Source of the DNA: JAJRQY01 sp965224435
GTDB taxonomy: Bacteria; Actinomycetota; Acidimicrobiia; Acidimicrobiales; SZUA-35
Reading direction: 5' to 3'
DNA: 64,000 bases
Assembly (NCBI GenBank): GCA_965224435.1
Contig: OZ245048.1
Coordinates: 2,542,001-2,606,000 of the forward strand
The position numbers were made by a program, and so were the translations under genes. Positions 23,839 to 31,089 of the stretch are shown here, one piece after another. The notes below the pieces were generated by a model that worked only from the letters and a program-made list of their open reading frames with translations, did no database searches and was not told the origin of the DNA. Each line of letters opens with the position of its first letter. The stretch's first letter is position 1.

Positions 23839-25425
23839 ATGACACAGCCTGATTTGCAAGATGCCGCCTCTGCCATCGAGCTCGCATCCAACATTGTCCG
23901 GGGAGCGACCGCTCACCTGGCCGCCACCGGGTCAGTTGATGACGACCAGGTCCTGGCCTATGACCTGGCCCATGCCGCAGCCGCGGTCGAGACCGCCCGA
24001 TCCATGCTGGACTATGGAGCCAAAGGCGACATCGAAGCCAAGTTCACTTGCATCTTTGTTGCTGATGCAGTGAGTGAGCTTGGAGCCAAGATTTGGGGTC
24101 GCGAAACCCAATGGAACTGTGATTCAACCGCCTTGGATTCAGCCCGCGAGTTTGTTGCTATCTGGCGAGACCCAGCAGTGCTAGCTGCACTGGCTTTCGA
24201 GGATGGACCACGTCACCTGGATCCGGAGTTTGATCTGGTGCAGGACACCTTCCGTCGCTTCGGCGAAGAAGAGATCAAGCCTCACGCCGAGCACATTCAT
24301 CGCACCAACAGCGATATTCCTGAAGAGATCATCCAGGGCTTAGCCGAGATCGGTGTCTTTGGCCTTTCCATTCCCGAGGAGTATGGAGGTTTCGCCGGTG
24401 GCGGTGAGAGCGACTATTTCGGCATGGTCATCGCCACTGAAGAACTCAGCCGGGCAAGCCTGGGAGCTGGTGGCTCACTGATAACTCGCCCCGAGATCCT
24501 GGCCCGAGCACTTGAAGCTGGCGGAACCGAAGAGCAGAAGCAGGCCTGGCTCCCCCGACTTGCAACCGGCGAAATCATGAACGCTGTCGCCGTGACCGAA
24601 CCCGACTTTGGATCTGATGTTGCCGGCGTCAAGGTCACCGCCACCAAGAGTGAAGACGGAACCCAGTGGCTGCTCAACGGGGTGAAGACCTGGTGCACGT
24701 TCGGCGCCCGAGCCGACATCTTGATGGTCCTGGCCCGAACCAACCCCGACCGATCATTGGGCCACAAGGGACTATCGATCCTGATCGTGCCCAAGGAGCG
24801 GGGTGATGCCCATGGGTTTACGCAGGAACAAGACGGCGGCGGCAAGCTGGAGGCCCGCCCCATTGACACCATTGGCTATCGGGGCATGCACTCCTATGAA
24901 GTGGCCTTCGAGAACTTTGCGGTCCCGGCCGAGAACCTGATTGGGTTGGAAGACGGTGAAGGTCGCGGATTCTATTTCCAGATGGCGGGTTTCGAGAACG
25001 GTCGGCTGCAAACCGCGGCCCGTGCCGTTGGTGTCATGCAGGCGGCGTATGAAACAGCCAAGGAATACGCCGAGAACCGGGTGGTCTTTGGAGCCCCCAT
25101 TGCCGACTACCAGCTGACGCGGGCCAAACTCACGCGCATGGCGGTCATCATCCAAGCCTCTCGCCAGTTCGCCTATTCGGTCGGCAAGATGATGGCCAAG
25201 GGTGAAGGCAAGATGGAAGCAACCCTGATCAAGGCCTATGTCTGCAAGGCGGCCGAATGGGTCACTCGTGAAGCCATGCAGATCCATGGCGGCATGGGAT
25301 ACGCCGAGGAGTACGACGTGAGCCGCTACTGGCTGGACGCTCGGGTCTTGTCAATCTTCGAAGGTGCGGACGAAACCCTGTGTCTCAAGGTGATTGCCCG
25401 AACCCTGGTTCGCGAAGCGGGCTAA
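23839..25425 (+). CDS. Acyl-CoA dehydrogenase family protein
   Basis: A protein of about 528 residues with an extra N-terminal helical domain (residues 1-115) before the standard acyl-CoA dehydrogenase fold. Signatures are visible: MNAVAVTEPDFGSDVAG (FAD-binding ACADS_1), the FENGRLQTAARAVGVMQAAYE helix and the C-terminal AMQIHGGMGYAEEYDVSRYWLDARVLSIFEGADETL. The N-terminal extension is typical of a group of large actinobacterial ACADs of unknown acyl-CoA preference. I use the ATG at 23839 rather than the TTG two codons upstream. It is divergent from the MaoC gene, and its stop sits in a 17-bp duplication. Confidence 0.9.
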   Translation: MTQPDLQDAASAIELASNIVRGATAHLAATGSVDDDQVLAYDLAHAAAAVETARSMLDYGAKGDIEAKFTCIFVADAVSELGAKIWGRETQWNCDSTALDSAREFVAIWRDPAVLAALAFEDGPRHLDPEFDLVQDTFRRFGEEEIKPHAEHIHRTNSDIPEEIIQGLAEIGVFGLSIPEEYGGFAGGGESDYFGMVIATEELSRASLGAGGSLITRPEILARALEAGGTEEQKQAWLPRLATGEIMNAVAVTEPDFGSDVAGVKVTATKSEDGTQWLLNGVKTWCTFGARADILMVLARTNPDRSLGHKGLSILIVPKERGDAHGFTQEQDGGGKLEARPIDTIGYRGMHSYEVAFENFAVPAENLIGLEDGEGRGFYFQMAGFENGRLQTAARAVGVMQAAYETAKEYAENRVVFGAPIADYQLTRAKLTRMAVIIQASRQFAYSVGKMMAKGEGKMEATLIKAYVCKAAEWVTREAMQIHGGMGYAEEYDVSRYWLDARVLSIFEGADETLCLKVIARTLVREAG

Positions 25426-25446
25426 TCAGCGAAGCGGGCTAGTTCA
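25412..25446. repeat. 17-18-bp tandem duplication at a convergent gene end
   Basis: GCGAAGCGGGCTAATCA (25412-25428) is followed by GCGAAGCGGGCTAGTTCA (25429-25446). The first copy holds the TAA of the acyl-CoA dehydrogenase gene; the second holds the TAG (minus strand) of the convergent gene. Confidence 0.9.
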
Positions 25447-26059
25447 GCCGCACCAGCAGTTCAGGGGCAACTGACATCGTTGATGGGGCCAGCTGATCGG
25501 GGGCGACCTTGCCATCCGGTGTGTGAATGCCATTGATTCGGTTGAGATCAACGATCGTGCAATCGTTTCGCTGGTCAGCGTCACAACGCGCCTTGACTTC
25601 TTCCCAGATGACCGTCGGCAACCAGACTCCGGGGCCCATCACTATCCAGACCGGCCGACCTGTCGATTCAGCCTCATCAATCTGGTGAAGGGCCTCCCGG
25701 CTCACGAGAGCTTGACCCGCCCCACCGTCATCGATTCCCGCAGCATCAGTCCAAACCACCAGAGGCTTCTCGAAGTCTTCTTCGGTCACTTGAGGGCCCA
25801 CTCCTGAATCGAAGCCCCAGTGTTCTTCCAAAACCAGCCGCGCCTCGGTGCGTGGATTCTGGGCGAGAACAAGCCTGTTACACAACCACCAGAGCGGGCC
25901 AACGCCGGGTTGACGGCTCAAGAGCTGGCGACAGGCAGTTATGAGGGCCCGTGGTTCGTTGGCGAAGAATCCGAGAGCGTCCGCTGCCTCCTCGACCAGC
26001 AGGCCAGAATCAACTCCCCTCGATCGGGCAACGAAGCGCAACTGTTCAATGGGGTGCAC
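25439..26059 (-). CDS. Hypothetical protein, possibly eIF2B-like fold
   Basis: A 206-residue soluble protein (MHPIEQLRFVARSRG...). The central part reads like a Rossmann-type alpha/beta protein (PLVVWTDAAGIDDGGAGQAL, GRPVWIVMGPGVWLP), and the pattern AALITACRQLLSRQPGVGPLWWL recalls translation-initiation-factor-2B-related sugar-phosphate isomerases; this is a weak resemblance and the family's catalytic residues are not clear. It is divergent from the next gene (52 bases), with which it might share a promoter region. Confidence 0.5.
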   Translation of the reverse strand: MHPIEQLRFVARSRGVDSGLLVEEAADALGFFANEPRALITACRQLLSRQPGVGPLWWLCNRLVLAQNPRTEARLVLEEHWGFDSGVGPQVTEEDFEKPLVVWTDAAGIDDGGAGQALVSREALHQIDEAESTGRPVWIVMGPGVWLPTVIWEEVKARCDADQRNDCTIVDLNRINGIHTPDGKVAPDQLAPSTMSVAPELLVRLN

Positions 26060-26111
26060 CCTTCAAGGCTAGGGGGAGGCGGATCAAGGCACCGTGCGCT
26101 AGCGAAGAAGA

Positions 26112-26663
26112 ATGCTCTCGACAGAAAGATCGCTGCCAAAGCTCGGTCAGACGGCTGAATCTGCGCTAGCCTCGCACGCCGTGGCCCTAGCAACCGACGA
26201 GATGATCCTCGACTCCATTCGAGGCAAAGGTTTTCCAGTCCGTGACTGGCTTACGTCGTTCCCACTGGTGATGGTCGTGTTGGACCCATTCACCAACGAG
26301 AGCGCCTGGATTCTGGAAACGGCAGGCAAGTTGCTTGAGCATTTCCAGCCCTCAGACGTTCGCACCGCCTTCCTGGTTGCTGCCAGCGACGATGACTGCC
26401 GCCAGTTCCTAGGTCCCTATGCCGAGCGATTCTTGACCTTTGCTGACCCGGAGCGCAAGACGATTACTCAGCTTGGCCTTGAACAGCTGCCCGGCCTGGC
26501 CATCATCCAGCCAACCCTCGAAATTCAAGTTGTTGATGGATGGAACCCACAAGGTTGGCACGACCTAGTCTCGCCTCTGGCCAAGATGCTTTCTTGGAGT
26601 CTGCCGCTCATTCCCGCACCCGGTGACCCTGCCCCATTTGTCGGCACACCGGCCCAGGGCTAG
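26112..26663 (+). CDS. Hypothetical protein, possible thioredoxin-like fold
   Basis: A 183-residue protein that I cannot assign. The middle has the sequence LVMVVLDPFTNESAWILETAGKLLEHF followed by RTAFLVAASDDDC and LPGLAIIQPTLEIQVVDGWNP, an alternation that resembles a thioredoxin fold without a CxxC site. It ends 14 bases before the malonyl-CoA decarboxylase start on the same strand, so the two may be co-transcribed. The first 20 residues are poorly structured, and the true start may lie further in. Confidence 0.55.
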   Translation: MLSTERSLPKLGQTAESALASHAVALATDEMILDSIRGKGFPVRDWLTSFPLVMVVLDPFTNESAWILETAGKLLEHFQPSDVRTAFLVAASDDDCRQFLGPYAERFLTFADPERKTITQLGLEQLPGLAIIQPTLEIQVVDGWNPQGWHDLVSPLAKMLSWSLPLIPAPGDPAPFVGTPAQG

Positions 26664-26677
26664 TCGAGTCAAGAACC

Positions 26678-28129
26678 ATGGTGGCCCAGCGCCTTGAGCG
26701 CATGGTCGATCGTGTTCGTCAGTGGCGCAGCGGTTCATCAACCGGCCAGCTGAGCGCACCCGTCATCGTTGCCGCCGGTCTGCCAGAAACAGACCTTCCC
26801 CGACTTCGAAAGATCATCGATGATTGCCTTCTCGCTCGAGGCGGCGAACTCGCCGCCCGACAACGGGCAACGGCCATTGCAGCCACCTTCCTGGGCCTGA
26901 ATGAAGATGGCCGTCGCAGCTTCTTTCGACTCCTGGCCGACGAGTACGATCATGACGACGAAGCCGTTGATCAGTGCATGGCCATGGTCAGTGCCAGCCA
27001 AGATCTGAACGAGCGTCGGATTGCCGAACTCGCTCTAGCTGAAGCCCTGCGACCGAGGCGGGAACGGCTGCTCCATCGGTTTGTCGGGCTTGAAGGTGGG
27101 CTCGGTTTCCTGGTTGATCTTCGCGAGGAACTGCTGATTCATCGCCGCGACGATCCGCCAATGGCTGCGGTCGACGATGACCTTCGCCTGCTATTGGAAA
27201 CCTGGTTTGACCTCGCACTGCTGCGCCTTGAACGGTTGACCTGGGATGACACGCCAGCTGCCCTGTTGGAGAAGTTGATCCAGTACGAAGCGGTTCATGC
27301 CATTGAGTCCTGGGATGACCTACGCGGCCGACTTGGGCCCGGTCGGCGTTGCTACGCCTTCCTCCACTCGATGATGGCTGGTGAGCCTCTGATCTTTGTT
27401 GAAGTTGCGTTGACTCAAGGAATTGCCAGTGAGCTGGCACCCTTGCTCGATCATGACGCGGATCGGAATAACAGCTCGTCGGCTGATACCGCCATCTTCT
27501 ATTCGATCTCGAACTGCCATCGAGGCCTCGCTGGAGTGTCGCTTGGAGACTTCCTGATCAAGAAGGTGGTGGAGGATCTGGCCCTGGAGTTACCCAACAT
27601 CAAGACCTTTGCCACCCTGTCTCCCATCCCAGGGTTCCGACGCTGGCTCACTAACCAGCTGGAAATGCAGGTCGAGATCATTTCTCCCGAGTTGGACAGT
27701 TTTCTCACACCCAATGAGTCTGCCCTCATCAGTCCGGACGATCCTTCCAAAGCAGCGGCAGTTCTTCTCGAACTGATCTCATCGACTACGACGCCTCCCC
27801 GAGTCAGCCTTGATCCGCTTCAGGGGGTTCTGACGCGACTTGTCGCTAGTTATCTCAGCGGAACCAAGTCCCTCGGGGAAACAGCTTCGAGCAAGCGCTC
27901 CGCACGGGCGATTGACCCGGTCGCCCATTTTCATCTCTCCAATGGGGCCCGAATCGAACACATCAATTGGTGGGCCAATCCCAACCAGACCGGATGGGAG
28001 CGCAGCTTGGCCTTCATGGTCAACTACCGGTACATGCCAGGCGAGATCGAGTCCAACCACGACGACTACGTCGCTCACGGTCGGGTCACGATGGCCGATG
28101 GTCTCCAGAAGCTTCTTACGGTCCAATAA
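26678..28129 (+). CDS. Malonyl-CoA decarboxylase
   Basis: A 483-residue MLYCD-type enzyme that converts malonyl-CoA into acetyl-CoA and carbon dioxide. It has the N-terminal helical domain and the C-terminal GNAT-like catalytic domain with CYAFLHSMMAGEPLIFVEVALTQGIA, FYSISNCHRGLAGVSLGDFLIKKVV, TLSPIPGFRRWL and the final HFHLSNGARIEHINWWANP (active-site His) and SNHDDYVAHG. The length is normal for bacterial forms. It may clear malonyl-CoA or act in malonate use; no malonate transporter or CoA transferase is nearby. Together with the ACAD and MaoC genes it makes a CoA-thioester-rich neighbourhood. Confidence 0.92.
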   Translation: MVAQRLERMVDRVRQWRSGSSTGQLSAPVIVAAGLPETDLPRLRKIIDDCLLARGGELAARQRATAIAATFLGLNEDGRRSFFRLLADEYDHDDEAVDQCMAMVSASQDLNERRIAELALAEALRPRRERLLHRFVGLEGGLGFLVDLREELLIHRRDDPPMAAVDDDLRLLLETWFDLALLRLERLTWDDTPAALLEKLIQYEAVHAIESWDDLRGRLGPGRRCYAFLHSMMAGEPLIFVEVALTQGIASELAPLLDHDADRNNSSSADTAIFYSISNCHRGLAGVSLGDFLIKKVVEDLALELPNIKTFATLSPIPGFRRWLTNQLEMQVEIISPELDSFLTPNESALISPDDPSKAAAVLLELISSTTTPPRVSLDPLQGVLTRLVASYLSGTKSLGETASSKRSARAIDPVAHFHLSNGARIEHINWWANPNQTGWERSLAFMVNYRYMPGEIESNHDDYVAHGRVTMADGLQKLLTVQ

Positions 28130-28265
28130 AGACAAGCCCAGGCGCATCAAAAAGTTCGGCAGCCCTGACGAAGTAGAAGCCAGGACTGCCGATGCTGCCT
28201 ACTTCAGGAACAATGGGTCGGATGTTCCCTCCAAACCGACCCAAGATTTCTTGTTGTATTAGCAG

Positions 28266-28353
28266 GACCCCCACCGCAGGGTCATCCGCAGTATGACGGA
28301 GTCCCACCAATGGGTCTGTAACCCCGATCACGCAAGTCGTGTGACTTCCGTCA
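28266..28353. terminator. Hairpins between convergent malonyl-CoA decarboxylase and Crp genes
   Basis: The 264-base gap has no gene. GACCC (28266-28270) pairs with GGGTC (28279-28283), and TGACGGA (28294-28300) pairs with TCCGTCA (28347-28353). Being between convergent genes, these are candidate terminators, with no strong U run. Confidence 0.3.
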
Positions 28354-28393
28354 TGCAGACACCACAAGATTTTGTGACGATCAGCAATCTGAC

Positions 28394-29056
28394 TTAGATG
28401 GCGGCTAACTCCGCTGGGTTGAGAACCACAATTCCACCCCGGCGAGTTTCAATCAGTTGCTCCGCTCGGAATTGCGCCAACACCCGAGCAGTCGCTTCGC
28501 GGGTTGCGCCAACCCAATCAGCCAACTCTTGTTGAGTGAGCGAAAGCTCTACACCTCGCTCAGTTCTGGCCACAAGATCGATACCGTCCACGACGGTCTG
28601 CCCTTCGGCAACCAGGGCAATCAAGGTCGAAGCGATCCGAGAACTCAATGAACCGCCACGGGCAACATACATGGCCGCTGCTTGACGAATGCGTCGAGCC
28701 ATTGATTGCATGATCCGCAACGCCGCATCCGGGTGAGCAGCCAAGAACAGACGGAAGTCTTCGGTGCTCACGACTAAGGCGATGACAGGGCCCTTGGCCA
28801 CCATGGAAGCCGATCGGGGCAAGCCATCAATGGCGCACATTTCACCGATCAGATCGCCCGCCTTGCGTTGGCCAATCAAGTGCTGGGTGCCAGCTTCTCC
28901 AACCAGGGTGATGCACACCAGCCCAGACTCGATTGCAAACACGGTGTCGCCGACTGAGCCCTCGTTAGCTAGATACGACCCGTCGGAGTAGTGCCGCACG
29001 CGTCCAACTGCCCGAATGTCCGCCCACTCTGATTCTGACAAATCTCGTACTGACAC
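28394..29056 (-). CDS. Crp/Fnr family transcriptional regulator
   Basis: A 220-residue regulator with an N-terminal cyclic-nucleotide-binding-like beta roll (YLANEGSVGDTVFAIESGLVCI, GDLIGEMCAIDGLPRSASMVAK), a dimer helix and a C-terminal winged helix with LTQQELADWVGATREATARVLAQFRAEQLIETRRGGIVV. No Cys cluster of Fnr type is seen at the N-terminus, so it probably senses a small ligand rather than oxygen. The effector-pocket arginine-serine pair is present (PRSASMVAK). The target genes are not apparent; it is convergent with malonyl-CoA decarboxylase. Confidence 0.9.
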   Translation of the reverse strand: MSVRDLSESEWADIRAVGRVRHYSDGSYLANEGSVGDTVFAIESGLVCITLVGEAGTQHLIGQRKAGDLIGEMCAIDGLPRSASMVAKGPVIALVVSTEDFRLFLAAHPDAALRIMQSMARRIRQAAAMYVARGGSLSSRIASTLIALVAEGQTVVDGIDLVARTERGVELSLTQQELADWVGATREATARVLAQFRAEQLIETRRGGIVVLNPAELAAI

Positions 29057-29213
29057 AGGTTCCTCCCAAAGTCAGCTTTCCCGATCCCCCAACTAGCACC
29101 ACAGTTCAAGGGAGCCCAGCGAGTCTATCCCCAACTTGACCGCCAGTACCGGTGACAATTCCGTGTAGGCTTGTTCCCTGTACCTTGGGCGGCCATCGAT
29201 ACGGGAGAAACTT

Positions 29214-29780
29214 GTGACAAAACAAACAGGAGCAGCCAGTCAGCTCTGTGAGCATGGCGAAGTAGCAGCTGCTTGTCTTGATTGTTTTGCAATGCCGCAA
29301 CCCCTGGCTCCAAAGAAGAAACAGAATCAGCGAACGACGAAATCGCCTACGAGCGAAAACGACCTGATCGCTCCGCTGACCGGCTCACTGGACCTATCGC
29401 TGCGGGTGGAAGATCCAAAAGTCGCCCTTGGACAAACCCTGCTCACAGCCCGCACCTTCCCTCACCACCTGCGCCGCTCTGGGTGGGTCTATCTGCGGAC
29501 CGCAGACCGGCTCGTAGCCCGAGCCAAGGTCAAGAAGGTCGTTTGGGAGCTCAATCGGGATTGTCTCGCCGACGGTGAAGCCCTCGGTGCTGGCATGTGT
29601 CTGGAAGTTGACCCAAAGACCTGGGATGACACCATTGATTCCGAACTTGGTGTTCTCGCCGAGATGCAGTCAAAGGGATACCGGTACCTGACCAGCGGCG
29701 ACGAAGGCGAAGTTGTCCACTATTCTGGTGGCAAGCCAATTGACATGTCTCGCTTCGAAGATGACGAGGACGAGGACTAG
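29214..29780 (+). CDS. Hypothetical protein with zinc-ribbon-like N-terminus
   Basis: A 188-residue protein. Near the N-terminus the sequence CEHGEVAAACLDC has a C-x-H and C-x2-C spacing suited to zinc binding. A lysine-rich linker follows, then a domain (about 65-175) of unknown function, with a very acidic end (FEDDEDED). I do not recognise a family. The start is TTG/GTG-like at 29214 (frame MTKQTGAAS). The stop is close to the convergent SWIM gene. Confidence 0.55.
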   Translation: MTKQTGAASQLCEHGEVAAACLDCFAMPQPLAPKKKQNQRTTKSPTSENDLIAPLTGSLDLSLRVEDPKVALGQTLLTARTFPHHLRRSGWVYLRTADRLVARAKVKKVVWELNRDCLADGEALGAGMCLEVDPKTWDDTIDSELGVLAEMQSKGYRYLTSGDEGEVVHYSGGKPIDMSRFEDDEDED

Positions 29781-29796
29781 TCCTGCCGTCCAACAG

Positions 29797-31089
29797 CTAG
29801 TCGGTTTCTTGCAGCAAATTGATTTCTAGCAGTTCAGTGACCTCACGAAACCCCTGACTGTCCAGGATCCAACCCAGTTCCTTGTCCGGACGGAAACGCC
29901 ACCAGCGTTGCTGCTCGTCCAATCTGAGCTGTGAACCGTTTCCAGTCACCTGGTTGGCGCTCACTCGCGAGCGTGGACCAAGGAGGACCCGGGCCTGTTC
30001 GACAAGGCCTGCTTCTGGGTGCCATTGACGCGTCGCCACACGCAATCCCTGGGAACCGCCTTCGAGCCAGGCGACAGCCTGAACGAGCAGCTCGTTGGCG
30101 GCAACACCAACAGTGTCGGCGAGTTGGACAAAAGCCGCGTCTCGGAGCGCTTGTGCTGGCCGTCGAGCGCCGATACACGCAACCATGAGTTCACAAGCGC
30201 GGCGTGCGACGTCTTGCTCTGCTGTCAGACCCAAGCCCGACCCCGTCTCTTGATGGAGTAAATCGGTCGCCCGGACTGCCGCATCGGTGGCCAGCATTTC
30301 CAGTTCACGCAACCGTAAGCCAGCATCAATCGGAGGCGGAGCCCCCAGCGAGATTGCGCTGCCAGCGCGGCTGGGTGCCGCGATTGGCGTCGGCAGCGGA
30401 CCAAGGACTCTGTCATACGCTTGAGCAGCCAGGGTGCCGATTGAGGGTGACGAGGGTTGTTCTCGATCAAAGAGCGAGACGATTCGTCCCTCACTCAACG
30501 TGTCCTTGCCGGGCCTTCCATCGCTGTCGCTCGCTGCATCGCTTGCTTGAGCTGCATCGCTTGCTTGAGTGGTGCGTCGGGCTCGCACTGCGTCTAACAG
30601 CTCAGTACGACCGCGCCCCCTCAACAAGAGAAGAACGAACGGGTCCTCGTCAATCGCATCGGCAACCAGATACGCCAGCGAGGCAGCATGCTTGCATGGA
30701 TCACCCCAGTCCGGGCAACTGCAATCGGCCAAAACCTCACCCGAGACGGGGAGCATGCCAATGCCTAGCTCCAACGCATCACTCAACAGTTCGACAGGCA
30801 ACTCGCCACTGAGCAAGGCCGCAGCGTGCCCGGACTTGCTGGCAATCAAGCCGGCGATCTGGTCCCAGTCATCATCATGGAGAACCTTGATTGACAGGTC
30901 AGCGACATATTCTTCTTGGCCGCTGACTTCGGCACGAACCGATCCGGGAAGGATCTCAGGCAACGAAACTCGACCTTGCCTGGCGTAGGTCCGCCCACGC
31001 GAGAGCCGACCAGTATCGGCAGTGAGGCTGGTCTCAAGAGCGGCGATCCATTCCTTGCCCCACCAGGTATTGCCGAATCTTCGAGCCAT
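29797..31089 (-). CDS. SWIM zinc-finger protein, helicase partner (copy A)
   Basis: A 430-residue protein with the SWIM motif CxCx(n)CxH (DCSCPDWGDPCKHAASLAYLVAD, about residue 125). SWIM domains bind zinc and probably DNA or proteins. The N-terminus (RFGNTWWGKEWIAALE...RGRTYARQGRV) is the usual start for actinobacterial SWIM proteins that sit next to SNF2 helicases. It overlaps the end of the upstream SNF2 gene (TGATG), so the two are translationally coupled and probably form one complex. A linker has a duplicated QASDAA element from an 18-bp tandem repeat. A paralogue is at 38732-39994. Confidence 0.88.
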   Translation of the reverse strand: MARRFGNTWWGKEWIAALETSLTADTGRLSRGRTYARQGRVSLPEILPGSVRAEVSGQEEYVADLSIKVLHDDDWDQIAGLIASKSGHAAALLSGELPVELLSDALELGIGMLPVSGEVLADCSCPDWGDPCKHAASLAYLVADAIDEDPFVLLLLRGRGRTELLDAVRARRTTQASDAAQASDAASDSDGRPGKDTLSEGRIVSLFDREQPSSPSIGTLAAQAYDRVLGPLPTPIAAPSRAGSAISLGAPPPIDAGLRLRELEMLATDAAVRATDLLHQETGSGLGLTAEQDVARRACELMVACIGARRPAQALRDAAFVQLADTVGVAANELLVQAVAWLEGGSQGLRVATRQWHPEAGLVEQARVLLGPRSRVSANQVTGNGSQLRLDEQQRWWRFRPDKELGWILDSQGFREVTELLEINLLQETD